From: an uncultured Prochlorococcus sp.
Lineage (GTDB): Bacteria; Cyanobacteriota; Cyanobacteriia; PCC-6307; Cyanobiaceae
Reading direction: 5' to 3'
Length of the DNA: 55,449 bases
Assembly (NCBI GenBank): GCA_902594875.1
Contig: CACJNU010000010.1
Coordinates: 1-55,449, forward strand
This document shows positions 36,848 to 46,806 of the stretch, piece after piece (positions within the stretch are counted from its first letter, which is position 1; every line of letters begins with the position of its first letter). The notes beneath the pieces were generated by a model. It did no database searches. It was given only the letters and a program-made list of their open reading frames with translations, and had not been told where the DNA came from. Both the position numbers and the translations under genes were made by a program.

Positions 36848-38071
36848 ATGAATAAGTTTCCAAGAAGTGCTTATGTGCACATTCCTTTTTGCCACAGAAG
36901 GTGTTTTTATTGTGATTTTGCAGTTATTCCATTAGGAAACAAAGTTGAAACTTTAAAAGGTTATGGAAGCAAAACTGTTCAAGAGTATTTGCAATTTTTA
37001 TACAAAGAAATATTGTCAATTAAGCATAAATCACCTCTATCGACGATTTATGTAGGAGGCGGTACACCATCAATTTTGGATCCAACCCAAATCAAAGAAT
37101 TAATTAATCTTTTTAAAGAAAATTATGGAATTGACTATGGTGCTGAAATCACTATGGAGGTTGATCCAGCTAGTTTTACTCAGGATGATCTTTTTGGATT
37201 CATAAATGCTGGGATAAATAGATTTAGTCTTGGAGTACAAAGTTTTAATAATCAGATACTTCAACAGTCGGGAAGGCGTCACTTTAAAGAAGATGCAGAA
37301 AAATCTTGTTTATGGTTGAAGAGAGAATATGATTCTGGGTTAATAAAAAGCTGGAGTTTAGATTTAATTCAAAACTTGCCACTTAGTGGCTTAAAAGAAT
37401 GGCAGGATGACTTAAAAAAAGCAATAGCATTTTCACCACCGCATCTATCTATTTATGATTTAAATATTGAAAATGGCACTGTTTTTAAAAAATTAGTTAA
37501 CTTAGGAAAATTAAAACTCCCAAGTGATGAAGAAGCTTTTAGAAATAGTGAATCAACCCATTTAATCTTAAAAAACTCAGGGTATTCAAGATATGAAATC
37601 TCAAACTATTGTCTTCCTCGACATCAATCGAGACATAATAGAGTTTATTGGAGTGGTTTAGGTTGGTGGAGTTTTGGTCAAGGTTCCACTAGTTCACCTT
37701 GGGGGGAAAAGTTAACTAGACCAAGAGTTAGTAGAGAATATAAAGAATGGGTAATTAGACAATACGAATTTAATTTAGATTCATCACTAACTAAAAAGGA
37801 GATTGTCTATAGAGAACTTGACGAGAAAATAATGTTGGGATTAAGACTCAAAGAGGGTATAGATATCAAAGAAGTGTTTAAAGAACAAAACTGGGAAAAC
37901 GACAAATTGGAAAGCAACTTCAGTAAATTGCTTAAAGAATGGGAAAAATTTCTTGAAAGTGGACTTTTAGTAAGAAAGGGTAATAGATTCTTTTTAAGTG
38001 ACCCTAATGGCATGGAACTAAGCAATCAAATTCTTGTTTCTATGTTTAAGTGGTGGGACGAGATTAATTAA
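36848..38071 (+). CDS. hemW: HemW-type radical SAM protein
   Basis: This 407-residue radical SAM protein has the cluster motif C15-x3-C19-x2-C22 in HIPFCHRRCFYCDF. It continues with TIYVGGGTPSILDP, RFSLGVQSFNNQIL and the C-terminal HemN-like region. It lacks the N-terminal residues of true HemN before the His-Ile-Pro-Phe-Cys strand, so it is HemW, a heme-handling protein rather than coproporphyrinogen oxidase. Older annotation calls these oxygen-independent coproporphyrinogen III oxidases. The last 8 bases overlap convergent panB. Confidence 0.92.
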   Translation: MNKFPRSAYVHIPFCHRRCFYCDFAVIPLGNKVETLKGYGSKTVQEYLQFLYKEILSIKHKSPLSTIYVGGGTPSILDPTQIKELINLFKENYGIDYGAEITMEVDPASFTQDDLFGFINAGINRFSLGVQSFNNQILQQSGRRHFKEDAEKSCLWLKREYDSGLIKSWSLDLIQNLPLSGLKEWQDDLKKAIAFSPPHLSIYDLNIENGTVFKKLVNLGKLKLPSDEEAFRNSESTHLILKNSGYSRYEISNYCLPRHQSRHNRVYWSGLGWWSFGQGSTSSPWGEKLTRPRVSREYKEWVIRQYEFNLDSSLTKKEIVYRELDEKIMLGLRLKEGIDIKEVFKEQNWENDKLESNFSKLLKEWEKFLESGLLVRKGNRFFLSDPNGMELSNQILVSMFKWWDEIN

Positions 38072-38837
38072 GTCTTTCAGAGTCTACCCATTCTTTTAAT
38101 TTATCCTTAAATAAATTCTTTCCTTGGATAATTGGTTGGCAAAATGGTGGTTGATCATCATTCAGGCCTAACAAATCTGCAGTAACTCTTACTTGCCCAT
38201 CGCAATAGTTACCTGCGCCGATACCTATTGTGGGAATTGTTAAAGAATTTTGTATTTCTTTAGCAAGCAAATCAGGAATATGTTCAAGAACTATTGAAAA
38301 ACATCCTAATTCTTCAAGAATTGAAGCTTCTTTCTTAATTTTTTCTTGGCTTGCTATGCTTTCTCCTTGTTTTCTTAACCCAATATTTAGATAGCTTTGT
38401 GGTGTAAGACCTATATGACCCATAACAGGTATTCCCATTCTTATTAATCTAGAAATAACTTTTTGTATTTCTGGTTCAGCTCCCTCCACTTTTACAGCTT
38501 TTGCATAAGTGCTCTGAATGATTTTCCCTGCATACTCAACAGCTTTATCCTCACCACATTGGTAAGTCAGAAAAGGCATATCTGAAACGACTAAAGGTTG
38601 TTCCTCAATTTTCTTCTTAAATCCTCTTGTGACAGCATTAGTATGATAAATTATGTTTTCTAAAGTTAATGGCAATGTCGATTTGTATCCTAAGCACACC
38701 ATTGCTAATGAATCACCTACTAGTACGAGATCAACATTTGCTTGTTCTGCGATAGATCCTGATATGGAGTCCCAAGCAGTTAGTGCAATAATTTTGCGAG
38801 AATTTTTTTTATAATTAATTAGGTCTGAAGGTAACAT
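38064..38837 (-). CDS. panB: Ketopantoate hydroxymethyltransferase
   Basis: This 257-residue TIM-barrel enzyme transfers a one-carbon unit to ketoisovalerate in pantothenate synthesis. Visible motifs are KIIALTAWDSISG, VDLVLVGDSLAMVCLGY (Mg-binding Asp), EGAEPEIQ, MGHIGLTPQS, and GIGAGNYCDGQVRV. The length is normal. It overlaps convergent hemW by 8 bases. Its start is 46 bases from the divergently transcribed SRP RNA. Confidence 0.97.
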   Translation of the reverse strand: MLPSDLINYKKNSRKIIALTAWDSISGSIAEQANVDLVLVGDSLAMVCLGYKSTLPLTLENIIYHTNAVTRGFKKKIEEQPLVVSDMPFLTYQCGEDKAVEYAGKIIQSTYAKAVKVEGAEPEIQKVISRLIRMGIPVMGHIGLTPQSYLNIGLRKQGESIASQEKIKKEASILEELGCFSIVLEHIPDLLAKEIQNSLTIPTIGIGAGNYCDGQVRVTADLLGLNDDQPPFCQPIIQGKNLFKDKLKEWVDSERLN

Positions 38838-38872
38838 AATGAATTTATGTATCTTTTTTAATCGAGAATTGC

Positions 38873-38878
38873 TAATAT
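38873..38878 (+). promoter_or_regulatory. Probable -10 element of the SRP RNA gene
   Basis: TAATAT lies 5 bases before the first base of the predicted RNA, a normal distance to the start site. No clear -35 is visible. Confidence 0.5.
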
Positions 38879-38883
38879 TAACC

Positions 38884-38979
38884 TGACTCGGCCTTTCGCG
38901 GTTTTAACGCCTAAACCTGGTCAGGACCGGAAGGTAGCAGCCACAAGGGATGCTTGAGGCAGGCGAGATAACCGAGTCA
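38884..38979 (+). ncRNA. ffs: Signal recognition particle RNA (small bacterial type)
   Basis: This is a hairpin RNA of about 96 nt. The closing stem is tgactcgg (38884-38891) / ccgagtca (38972-38979). The apical part contains the highly conserved Ffh-binding segment ggtcaggaccggaaggtagc (38919-38938) and cagcc beyond it, matching the 4.5S RNA core. It binds Ffh and targets membrane proteins to FtsY. It lies between panB and ftsZ, both of which are on the minus strand. The exact ends are taken from the closing stem. Confidence 0.95.
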
Positions 38980-38998
38980 CTCTATTTTACCTTTTAAC

Positions 38999-40108
38999 CT
39001 ATATCTTTTTATTTTGCCTTAATCTCAAAAACTCAGGAATACTGGCCCCTGATTCTTTATTGTCGGAATAATTATATAAGGGTTGATTAGATAATCTGTT
39101 TTTTATTCTCTGCTGATTTAATGGTTGGGTTGTTTCAAATCCTGTAGCAATTACAGTAACTTGTATCTCTCCTTCCATAGCCTCATCTACTACTGCACCA
39201 ACAATAATATTCGCTTCTTGATCAACAACATCATAAATAATTTCAGATGCAGAGGTCATGTCTTCTAAAGTCATGTCTTTGCCTCCAGTAATATTTATAA
39301 CGCAGCCTTTGGCTCCATCAATTCTTGCTGCTTCTAATAAAGGACTATTCATTGCTGCCTGTGCAGCCTCTATAGCTCTCGATCTTCCTGAACCTATACC
39401 TATTCCGAGAAGAGCAGTGCCTGCCTCAGTCATAACTGATCTAACGTCTGCAAAATCAACATTAACTAATCCTGGGCATGTAATTATGTCACTAATGCCT
39501 TTGACTCCCATCCTTAGAACATCATCAGCATTCCTAAATGCTTCTTGAAGAGGAGCTCCTGCTATAACGTCTTTTAATCGGTCATTTGGAATAACTATAA
39601 GAGTATCAACGTTTTCAGCTAGTCTGGCGATCCCCTCCTCTGCTTGACGCATTCTTCTTTTCCCTTCAAAAGAAAATGGTTTGGTTACTATACCTACTGT
39701 TAGAGCACCACTTTGTTTGGCTACTTCTGCAACAACGGGAGCAGCACCTGTACCAGTTCCTCCACCCATTCCAGCAGCTATAAAAACTAGATCAGATCCC
39801 TCTAAAGCTTGTTGAAGTTCTTCTTTGGATTCTTCCGCTGCTTTTTGCCCAATACTTGGATTCCCACCTGCACCTAAACCTCTAGTGAGGTTTTGTCCAA
39901 GTTGAACTCTACTTTCTGCAGAAGATTGTAGTAGGGCTTGTGCATCGGTATTGAGGACTCTAAATGAAACACCTTCTAAATCGCTATTTATCATTCGATT
40001 GACTGCATTACTGCCACCACCACCTACACCAATAACTTCTATTTTGGCGTTTTGGCTTGGAAGGATTTCTCTCGATTGATCAAAGTTTGGATTGTTACCG
40101 AAGCTCAT
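38999..40108 (-). CDS. ftsZ: Cell division GTPase FtsZ
   Basis: This 369-residue tubulin homologue forms the division ring. The nucleotide motif is [12 protein letters not shown] at the N-terminus and the tubulin signature GGGTGTG at 115-121. The T7 loop NVDFADV with catalytic acidic residues follows. The C-terminal peptide ends [12 protein letters not shown], a reduced version of the conserved tail that contacts partner proteins. It follows ftsQ with a 179-base gap on the same strand, which contains an AT-only hairpin at 40193-40217. Confidence 0.98.
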   Translation of the reverse strand: MSFGNNPNFDQSREILPSQNAKIEVIGVGGGGSNAVNRMINSDLEGVSFRVLNTDAQALLQSSAESRVQLGQNLTRGLGAGGNPSIGQKAAEESKEELQQALEGSDLVFIAAGMGGGTGTGAAPVVAEVAKQSGALTVGIVTKPFSFEGKRRMRQAEEGIARLAENVDTLIVIPNDRLKDVIAGAPLQEAFRNADDVLRMGVKGISDIITCPGLVNVDFADVRSVMTEAGTALLGIGIGSGRSRAIEAAQAAMNSPLLEAARIDGAKGCVINITGGKDMTLEDMTSASEIIYDVVDQEANIIVGAVVDEAMEGEIQVTVIATGFETTQPLNQQRIKNRLSNQPLYNYSDNKESGASIPEFLRLRQNKKI

Positions 40109-40287
40109 CTCTTAATAGGAATCTTTTACTAGTATTGGGTGCATTATGAACTTACTGCGTTCATATGTAGGAATTTGTTGAGGAAAATCCTAAAAATATT
40201 TATTTATTAAATATTTTGTTTTGAATGCAAAACCCATATCAACACTACATTAATTAAAGAAAATTACTCAAAATCCTTTTTCAAATA

Positions 40288-41013
40288 TTAGGGTTTGAAC
40301 ACTTTTATTTTTGGTTTATCTGGATTAGTAAGATCAATATTATCTATTTTTTTTGAAAAGCTATTTTTCTTAAATTCATTTTTAAGATAATTGATTTTTT
40401 GAAATTGATTGTTGATTAAATTTGGCTTAAATCCTAAGAATATTGTTTTTAAATCATTTTCCTCAACAGTTAGAAACCCATCGGATGAAAAAGTAATTTT
40501 AACTATCTCTAATTCATAATTATCTATAGCAATAAAAATTTCAGATAATATTTTTTTAAATTTTTCTTTCCACCCAAAAACTTTTATAGTTAATTTGTTC
40601 AAATTTTTTTCATCCACATTTTGTTTATTTATAAAAATTCCATCTTTATCAATGAAGCCCAATATTTTTTCGTCGTTTAATATTCTCTCACCGTAAGCTA
40701 TTGGAGTTCTTGCATTAATATGAACTTTCAAACCAAAAGGAAATAGTTCTCTGTTTGCCGAAACATTCTTAAGGGATAAATTTTGTTTTAACTCTTTTTC
40801 TAGCAAATTAGTTTCAACAAATATTAATCGGATAGGAAAATTTAAAGATGAATTTTTTATTACATCATTTTGCGAAAATAATTCACTACCAGAAATCCTA
40901 ATGTCTTGAGGATCAACTTTTTTGAGTGTTTTTATGCTTAATAAGCTTGTTAAAAATAAAAATGAAATTAGAAAAAAAAAGCTTCTATTTTTTATTACTT
41001 TTTTGTTTTTCAC
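40288..41013 (-). CDS. ftsQ: Cell division protein FtsQ (POTRA)
   Basis: This is a 241-residue bitopic membrane protein. A basic start (MKNKKVIKNRS) and one helix (about 10-29) precede a POTRA domain (about 32-105, DPQDIRISGSELFSQNDVIKN) and the FtsQ C-terminal domain. The sequence is divergent, so the call rests on the topology, the POTRA pattern and the neighbourhood. It lies upstream of ftsZ and downstream of an unknown membrane protein whose last bases it overlaps by 4. It links the septum to divisome recruitment in the periplasm. Confidence 0.85.
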   Translation of the reverse strand: MKNKKVIKNRSFFFLISFLFLTSLLSIKTLKKVDPQDIRISGSELFSQNDVIKNSSLNFPIRLIFVETNLLEKELKQNLSLKNVSANRELFPFGLKVHINARTPIAYGERILNDEKILGFIDKDGIFINKQNVDEKNLNKLTIKVFGWKEKFKKILSEIFIAIDNYELEIVKITFSSDGFLTVEENDLKTIFLGFKPNLINNQFQKINYLKNEFKKNSFSKKIDNIDLTNPDKPKIKVFKP

Positions 41014-41420
41014 AAATCACATCGAGCTTTTTCCATCAGTTGGTCCATCCATTCTCTCGCTTGCTCTGCATCTGAAAATGGTACATCCATCTCTTTCCCA
41101 TCCCCTACTAATCTCAACCTGCATTTACCTTGAGATTCACTTGTTAAAGGAGCTTCACCAGAAGTAAGTGCCATTAATTCAACTAATTCCAATTTCTTGA
41201 TTGTAAAACAATCTTTTTCTTCAAATTTACCAGCTTCAAATGCGCTCCACTTTAACTCCCCATTTTTTAAAGACGCTGCACCTGAACTATCTAACTTGCA
41301 CAGTTCAGAATCACTAGCCCAACTTCTAAAAAGATTTTGCCTTCTTCTTTCTAACCATCCAAGTGCAGTTAATAAAATGAAGATTAAAAGTAATGGTAAC
41401 CAAAGTAGTCCATGCAACAT
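41010..41420 (-). CDS. Unknown single-TM protein between ddl and ftsQ
   Basis: This is a 136-residue protein. One N-terminal transmembrane helix (about residues 3-22, LHGLLWLPLLLIFILLTALG) is followed by a basic patch RRRQ and a cytoplasmic-type beta-rich domain (LDSSGAASLKNGELKWSAFE, CRLRLVGDGKEMDVPFS) and a C-terminal helix. No known domain is recognised. The 4-base overlap with ftsQ and the 10-base gap after ddl place it in a division and wall operon (miaB-ddl-this-ftsQ-ftsZ), suggesting a divisome link. Codon use is ordinary, and the protein is notably less Lys/Asn-rich than its neighbours. Confidence 0.75.
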   Translation of the reverse strand: MLHGLLWLPLLLIFILLTALGWLERRRQNLFRSWASDSELCKLDSSGAASLKNGELKWSAFEAGKFEEKDCFTIKKLELVELMALTSGEAPLTSESQGKCRLRLVGDGKEMDVPFSDAEQAREWMDQLMEKARCDL

Positions 41421-41430
41421 TTGATTTAAA

Positions 41431-42498
41431 TTACAAATCTAAACATATATCTACCAGTTTAGCCACAAGCTGTTCAATTTTTAAACCTGAAGCTTCCCAA
41501 AGCATTGGAAACATACTGTTTTTTGTAAAACCAGGAATTGTATTTATTTCATTTAGTAAAATTTTATTTGAAGATTTTTCTAAAAAGAAATCTACTCTTG
41601 CAAAACCGAAAATATTTAGTGCTCTACAACTTTTAATAGCAATTTCTTTAATTTCTTTTGTGATTTTAGAATCTATTTCGGCTGGGATAATTATTTTATT
41701 ATTAGAGTGATATTTTGAATCGTAATCATACCAATCACTTTCGTAATTTACCTCGCCTATCTCAGAGGTTAAGAGTTTTGAATTCCCAATTATTCCGCAT
41801 TCAATCTCCCTTACCTCTAAACCTTCTTCTATTAAGATTCTTGGATCTATTTCACTAGCCTTTTCTAATGCTAGTAATATTTCCGATTCATTTTTGACTT
41901 TGGAGATTCCAAGAGATGATCCAGAGTTCGATGGTTTAACAAAAACAGGAAATTTTAATTTTTTTAAAATTTCATTAATAATTTTATTTTTTACTCGCTT
42001 ATCGTTGAAATCTTCATTTTGAAAAACTAGATAATTAACTTGTGGAAGTTTAAGATTTGAGAATATTGTTTTCATCAATATTTTATCCATTCCAAGTGCA
42101 GAGCCAATAATTCCGCACCCGACTAAAGGTTTCTTTGTAAATCTAATTAAGCCATGAATTGATCCGTCTTCACCATTAAATCCATGTAAAAGAGGAAACC
42201 AAACATCAACATTTTGAAATTCAATTCCGTCAAGGAAGTTTATTTTTTCTTGATTAAAGATTTCTTCTTTTTTTGTTTTATTGTTTTCAATTTCACCAAT
42301 TAGAATTTTTTCTGAAATATCACTATCAAGCCAATCTCCATATTTGTTTATGTAAAAGGCTTTAACTGTAAAGCGTTCTTTGTTTATTTGTGCATTAAAT
42401 GCTTGAAAAACTGTTTTGGCAGAGGATATCGATACTTCATGTTCATTGGAATGCCCGCCAAATATTAACCCAATACATTTTTTCTTTACCCCGATCAT
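41431..42498 (-). CDS. ddl: D-alanine-D-alanine ligase
   Basis: This 355-residue ATP-grasp enzyme makes the D-Ala-D-Ala dipeptide for peptidoglycan. Motifs are GLIFGGHSNEHEVSISSAK at the N-terminus, FPLLHGFNGEDGSIHGL, FPVFVKPSNSGSSLGISKV, and the Mg site LLNEINTIPGFT. The length is normal. It lies 12 bases after miaB on the same strand and 10 bases before the unknown membrane protein. Confidence 0.97.
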   Translation of the reverse strand: MIGVKKKCIGLIFGGHSNEHEVSISSAKTVFQAFNAQINKERFTVKAFYINKYGDWLDSDISEKILIGEIENNKTKKEEIFNQEKINFLDGIEFQNVDVWFPLLHGFNGEDGSIHGLIRFTKKPLVGCGIIGSALGMDKILMKTIFSNLKLPQVNYLVFQNEDFNDKRVKNKIINEILKKLKFPVFVKPSNSGSSLGISKVKNESEILLALEKASEIDPRILIEEGLEVREIECGIIGNSKLLTSEIGEVNYESDWYDYDSKYHSNNKIIIPAEIDSKITKEIKEIAIKSCRALNIFGFARVDFFLEKSSNKILLNEINTIPGFTKNSMFPMLWEASGLKIEQLVAKLVDICLDL

Positions 42499-42510
42499 TT
42501 AAAAAAAAAT

Positions 42511-43905
42511 TTATAAAAAAAGTTCTCCTGTTAAAGAAAAAGGTCTTGCTTGATTTATTCTGACATTTATCTCATCTCCCAAGGAAAAATTAAAGTTAAT
42601 GTTATTGGGAATCTCTACGAAAGTTAATCTATTTGTTCTAGTTCTACCCATAATTTGAGAGGAATTTTTTGGATTTAAACCCTCAATTAAAACGCATTCG
42701 ATATTATTGATATATCTTTGATTTCTAGTCCTAGCAGTTTTCTCGACCAAATCATTAATTTCTTTTAATCTAGCTTTTTTTACATCTTCCGAAAGTTGAT
42801 TCGTCCAAACTGCTGCAGGCGTATTTGGTCTTGGAGAGTATGCTGCTGTATTCACCTGATCAAAGCCAATTTCTGATATTAGCTTTAATGTATCTTGATA
42901 TTGTTGTTCGGTTTCTCCTGGGAAAGCTACTATCGCGTCAGCTGTGATTGATGCATCTGGCATTAATGACCTTATGTTCTCGATAATATTTTTATACTTT
43001 TTAATTGAATATCCTCTGGACATTTGCTTTAAAATTTCATCATTTCCACTTTGGAAGGGGATATGGAAATGTTCACAAACTTTATCAAGTTCATAACAAG
43101 CTTGAATCAACCTTTTTGAAAAATATCTTGGATGACTAGTAGCAAATCTTATTCTGCGAATTCCTTTAACATCATGAATATAATACAAAAGATCAGTTAG
43201 AGTATTTTCTTTTCTCCCCCCTTTTGTAGTTCCTGGGAGATCTCTACCATAAGCATCAATGTTCTGACCCAAAAGAGTAATTTCTTTAAAATTATCATCA
43301 GCTAATTTTTGGATCTCACTTTTTATCGCATTTGGATATCTTGATTGCTCTTTACCTCTGACAGAGGGGACTACACAATATGAACATCTTTCATTACATC
43401 CATAGATGATATTAACCCAGCCACAAATAGAGCTTTCTCTTCTGGCACTTGTTATATCTTCAGAAATGAAAGTTTCTTCTGTGGCAGCAACTTGATTGCC
43501 TAAATCAACTTTCTCCAGAAGATTCTCAAGATTATTTACGTGTTGAGGTCCCATAACTAAATCAAGTTCTGGTACCCTTCTTAGTAAGGATTCTCCCTCT
43601 TGCTGAGCAAGACAACCTGCAACAACAAGTTTTAAGCCAGGTGTTTTATGCTTTCTTTTTGCTTGTCTTCCTAGAAAGCTATAAACTTTTTGCTCTGCAT
43701 TATCTCTAATAGTGCATGTATTGTACAAGACTAAATCGGCATTTAATTCATTATCTGCTCTGATGTATCCCATTTTCTCTAATGTCCCAGCCATTCTCTC
43801 AGAATCGGCCTTGTTCATTTGGCAACCAAATGTGGTTATCCAATAACTGCCAGTAGTTGAATTCTTTTGAGATTTTTTTTCGTCTGATTTTGTTTTTGTT
43901 AGCAC
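42511..43905 (-). CDS. miaB: tRNA-2-methylthio-N6-isopentenyladenosine synthase MiaB
   Basis: This 464-residue radical SAM methylthiotransferase modifies A37 of tRNAs reading UNN codons. The N-terminal MTTase domain has [32 protein letters not shown] and [12 protein letters not shown] (three Cys). The radical SAM cluster is in [15 protein letters not shown] (C-x3-C-x2-C). The TRAM domain is at the end. It begins the minus-strand run into ddl and the division genes and lies 72 bases downstream of tRNA-His. Confidence 0.96.
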   Translation of the reverse strand: MLTKTKSDEKKSQKNSTTGSYWITTFGCQMNKADSERMAGTLEKMGYIRADNELNADLVLYNTCTIRDNAEQKVYSFLGRQAKRKHKTPGLKLVVAGCLAQQEGESLLRRVPELDLVMGPQHVNNLENLLEKVDLGNQVAATEETFISEDITSARRESSICGWVNIIYGCNERCSYCVVPSVRGKEQSRYPNAIKSEIQKLADDNFKEITLLGQNIDAYGRDLPGTTKGGRKENTLTDLLYYIHDVKGIRRIRFATSHPRYFSKRLIQACYELDKVCEHFHIPFQSGNDEILKQMSRGYSIKKYKNIIENIRSLMPDASITADAIVAFPGETEQQYQDTLKLISEIGFDQVNTAAYSPRPNTPAAVWTNQLSEDVKKARLKEINDLVEKTARTRNQRYINNIECVLIEGLNPKNSSQIMGRTRTNRLTFVEIPNNINFNFSLGDEINVRINQARPFSLTGELFL

Positions 43906-43977
43906 TTTGCTAGGAATTTTTTATGATTCTTTAATTCAAAATTACAAGTTAAATAATTTTGCTGCAATATTTTTGAG

Positions 43978-44051
43978 GGCGAGCGAGGGGATTCGAACCC
44001 CCGAATAGCGGCGCCACAAGCCGCTGCCTTAACCACTTGGCGACGCCCGCC
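43978..44051 (-). tRNA. tRNA-His (anticodon GTG)
   Basis: The acceptor gcgggcg / cgctcgc contains one G-T pair. The extra G at -1 (44051) pairs with a C discriminator (43978), as required by histidyl-tRNA synthetase. The anticodon loop CTTGTGG gives GTG. The T-arm gggg-GTTCGAA-tcccc is intact. CCA is not encoded. Confidence 0.96.
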
Positions 44052-44178
44052 TCACATTTATAAATTTAACAACTCAGGGGAATTTTTCATAGTTATTTTT
44101 ATCTTTTAGCGAAATTTGAATTATTTTCTAATTCAGTAATGTTTTCTTATGATTTAAAATAGAAGAAAATCTAAAAAT

Positions 44179-45414
44179 TTGAGTAATTCCGGCACAGCTG
44201 AGGTTCTTATTCCCAGAAGCCTTTGTTTAATAGAAGATATAGATAACCTCACTATCGATATAGAGGATTTATGTTCAGTTTCCATTTGTTGGGAGGATGG
44301 ATTTGTTTCTGAGTTAAAGCCTTTAAAAAATAAAGTTACAAAACCAAAAAATATTTTATTCCCAAGATTTGTTGAAACGCATTCGCATTTTGATAAATCT
44401 TTTACATGGGCAGACTTTCCTAATCTGGAATCAAACTATGGAGGAGCATTATCAGTAAATCTTGAAGAACATAAAACTAGAACTACAGATAAGGTTCTTG
44501 AAAGAGTTGAGAAATCATTAAAATTCGCCATACAAAATGGATACCGAGCCATTAGAAGTCATATTGATACTTATAAAAGTCAATCTATTGATATTTGGAT
44601 TGAACTTTTTAAATTACAAAAAAAATTTTCATCTGAGTTGACTTTACAATTCGTTGCTCTAGCTCCATTGGAATTCTGGGATACAACTAATGGTGAAGAT
44701 TTGGCAAAAATATTTTCCTCTAATGGAGGTATTTTAGGAGGTGTAATTGTTCCTCCTTTTAATAAAAAAGATACAAGCAAATTTCTCGCAAAGATGCTTC
44801 TTCTAGCTAGTAAATATAAATTAGAAATTGATTTGCATATAGATGAATCGACCATTGAGCCTGGAGCGGGAATAAAAGTTTTATTAGAGACAATCGAAAA
44901 TTTAAAAATTAAAAGTATTCCAATTACTTGTAGTCATTTGAGTAGTCTTATTTCTCTAAGTCATAGAGAGATTTTAAATTTAGGAGAAAAAATGGCTGAG
45001 AAAAATATTAAAGTTATTGCTTTACCTCTAACAAATTTTTGGCTGCTTAATCGAAGTAATAAAACTACCTCATCAAAAAGACCAGTTGCTCCAATAAAAC
45101 AATTACAAAAATCACATGTGGATGTATCTCTAGGTAGTGATAACGTTCAAGATCCCTGGTACCCATTTGGTAATTTTGATCCTTTTTATATGTTGTCTTG
45201 CTCTATACCTATGCTTCAACTAAATCCCTGGGATAGAATGACTCTATCTTCTATTTTTTTAGCTCCAAGCAGATTATTGAATTTAAAATGGGATGGTTTA
45301 ATTAAAAAGGGTTGCCCTGCTGATTTTGTGATTTTAGATGCACAAAGATGGGCAGATGTTTTTTCGAGTTCATTAAAGAGAAAAGTGTTTATAAAAGGCG
45401 ATTTATATTGCTAA
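44179..45414 (+). CDS. Cytosine-deaminase-like metal-dependent amidohydrolase
   Basis: This is a 411-residue amidohydrolase-superfamily TIM barrel. Metal ligands are H68 and H70 in FVETHSHFDKSF, and HIDES, CSHLSS and LGSDNVQDPWYPFG (catalytic Asp) follow in the CodA order. It may deaminate cytosine or another N-heterocycle or cyclic urea; the substrate is not readable. The start is TTG 44179, the only usable start after an upstream in-frame stop at 44155. It is followed after 36 bases by an FAD-linked oxidase, and the two look like a metabolic cassette. Confidence 0.82.
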   Translation: MSNSGTAEVLIPRSLCLIEDIDNLTIDIEDLCSVSICWEDGFVSELKPLKNKVTKPKNILFPRFVETHSHFDKSFTWADFPNLESNYGGALSVNLEEHKTRTTDKVLERVEKSLKFAIQNGYRAIRSHIDTYKSQSIDIWIELFKLQKKFSSELTLQFVALAPLEFWDTTNGEDLAKIFSSNGGILGGVIVPPFNKKDTSKFLAKMLLLASKYKLEIDLHIDESTIEPGAGIKVLLETIENLKIKSIPITCSHLSSLISLSHREILNLGEKMAEKNIKVIALPLTNFWLLNRSNKTTSSKRPVAPIKQLQKSHVDVSLGSDNVQDPWYPFGNFDPFYMLSCSIPMLQLNPWDRMTLSSIFLAPSRLLNLKWDGLIKKGCPADFVILDAQRWADVFSSSLKRKVFIKGDLYC

Positions 45415-45450
45415 TCGGCTAATTTATATAAAACAACAAGAATTGAATTA

Positions 45451-46806
45451 ATGACATCTAATACTCTTAAATTTTTAGATAAATTTAGGGAAGTTAACAA
45501 CTTAGAGATTATTGAAAGCAAATCTGACATAAAAAGGCTTTCAAAAGATTTTTATAACTACTCTCCAATCCTTTCTGAAAAATTAGACGAATGTATCGCT
45601 GATTTGGTGGTAAGACCTAGTGATCACAAAGCAGTAAAGGAAGTAGCAGAAATTTGTTGGGAATTTTCTATCCCACTCACTTTAAGGGGTTCAGGTACAG
45701 GTAATTATGGACAAGCTGTCCCATTGTTTAAAGGAGTTGTAATGCAGATGAGTCACTTTAATAAGTTAGAAGAATTTGATCCAGCTACAGGTTTTGTAAA
45801 AGTACAGTCTGGCTGTGTTATGGGAGATTTAAACAAACAATTAGAGAAATATGGGAGGGAATTGAGGTTGCTTCCTAGTACTTGGAAAACAGCAACTATT
45901 GGCGGTTTTATTGCAGGTGGATCAGGAGGTATTGGATCAATTAGGTGGGGATTTTTAAGAGATCCAGGAAATCTTATTGGCTTAGAGGCAGTAACGATGA
46001 ATGAAAAACCTGAATTATTAAAATTTGATGCTGAAGAATCCGAACCTCTAAATCATGCTTATGGGACTAATGGAATAATTACTTCTTTACTACTTGCTAC
46101 TGATATCAAACGTAAGTGGTATTCAATTGTTATCGACTGTATTGAATTTGAAAAAACAATAGAAATATTAAAAACTCTCACCAGCGCAGCAATTGATCTG
46201 AAACTAGGAGCAATTCTTGAAGAAGAAATTGTAGATCAAATGCCAAAATGGTTTAAAAGTAATGCTAGAAGTCACAAGATATTAATTCAATCGACTTTTG
46301 GAGGAACAAAAACTATCGAGTTGATTTGCAACAAATTCAAAGTTGAATTTACCCTCCTTGGGGAAGAAGAAAAACTCGTTAATGGAATTTCTGAAGTCGT
46401 ATGGAATCATACAACTCTTCATATGAGGTCTAAAGATAAAAATTGGACTTATTTACAGATGCTTTTGCCACTTAATAGTGAACTAGAATTAATTAATTTT
46501 CTGAGGGAAAAGTGGGGTAAAAAAGTTCTTTGGCATTTAGAGGCAGTTTCTCAACAAGGATCACCGCGATTAGCGGCTTTACCTGTATTAAGGTGGAATG
46601 GGATAGATGAATTAAATGAAATAATCGAAGATTGTAAGAAACTTGGGGCATTTATTTTTAATCCCCATGTTTTAACTGTTGAAGGTGGAGGCCTAGGAGT
46701 GGTTGACGCAGATCAAGTAAAAGCGAAATTAAAATTTGACCCAAAGGGGCTATTAAATCCTGGGAAATTGGAAGGTTGGGAAGTGAAGGAACAATTTAAT
46801 ATTTAA
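45451..46806 (+). CDS. GlcD-like FAD-linked oxidase
   Basis: This 451-residue flavoenzyme is of the VAO/PCMH family. The FAD domain has LTLRGSGTGNYGQAVP (about residues 88-105), KVQSGCVMGDLN, STWKTATIGGFIAGGSGGIGS and a later YGTNGIITSLLLA. The C-terminal cap ends DPKGLLNPGKLEGW, a family hallmark. The oxidised substrate (glycolate, lactate or other hydroxy acid) is unknown. It shares a transcript with the amidohydrolase, 36 bases upstream. Its stop overlaps convergent folC by 4 bases. Confidence 0.88.
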   Translation: MTSNTLKFLDKFREVNNLEIIESKSDIKRLSKDFYNYSPILSEKLDECIADLVVRPSDHKAVKEVAEICWEFSIPLTLRGSGTGNYGQAVPLFKGVVMQMSHFNKLEEFDPATGFVKVQSGCVMGDLNKQLEKYGRELRLLPSTWKTATIGGFIAGGSGGIGSIRWGFLRDPGNLIGLEAVTMNEKPELLKFDAEESEPLNHAYGTNGIITSLLLATDIKRKWYSIVIDCIEFEKTIEILKTLTSAAIDLKLGAILEEEIVDQMPKWFKSNARSHKILIQSTFGGTKTIELICNKFKVEFTLLGEEEKLVNGISEVVWNHTTLHMRSKDKNWTYLQMLLPLNSELELINFLREKWGKKVLWHLEAVSQQGSPRLAALPVLRWNGIDELNEIIEDCKKLGAFIFNPHVLTVEGGGLGVVDADQVKAKLKFDPKGLLNPGKLEGWEVKEQFNI

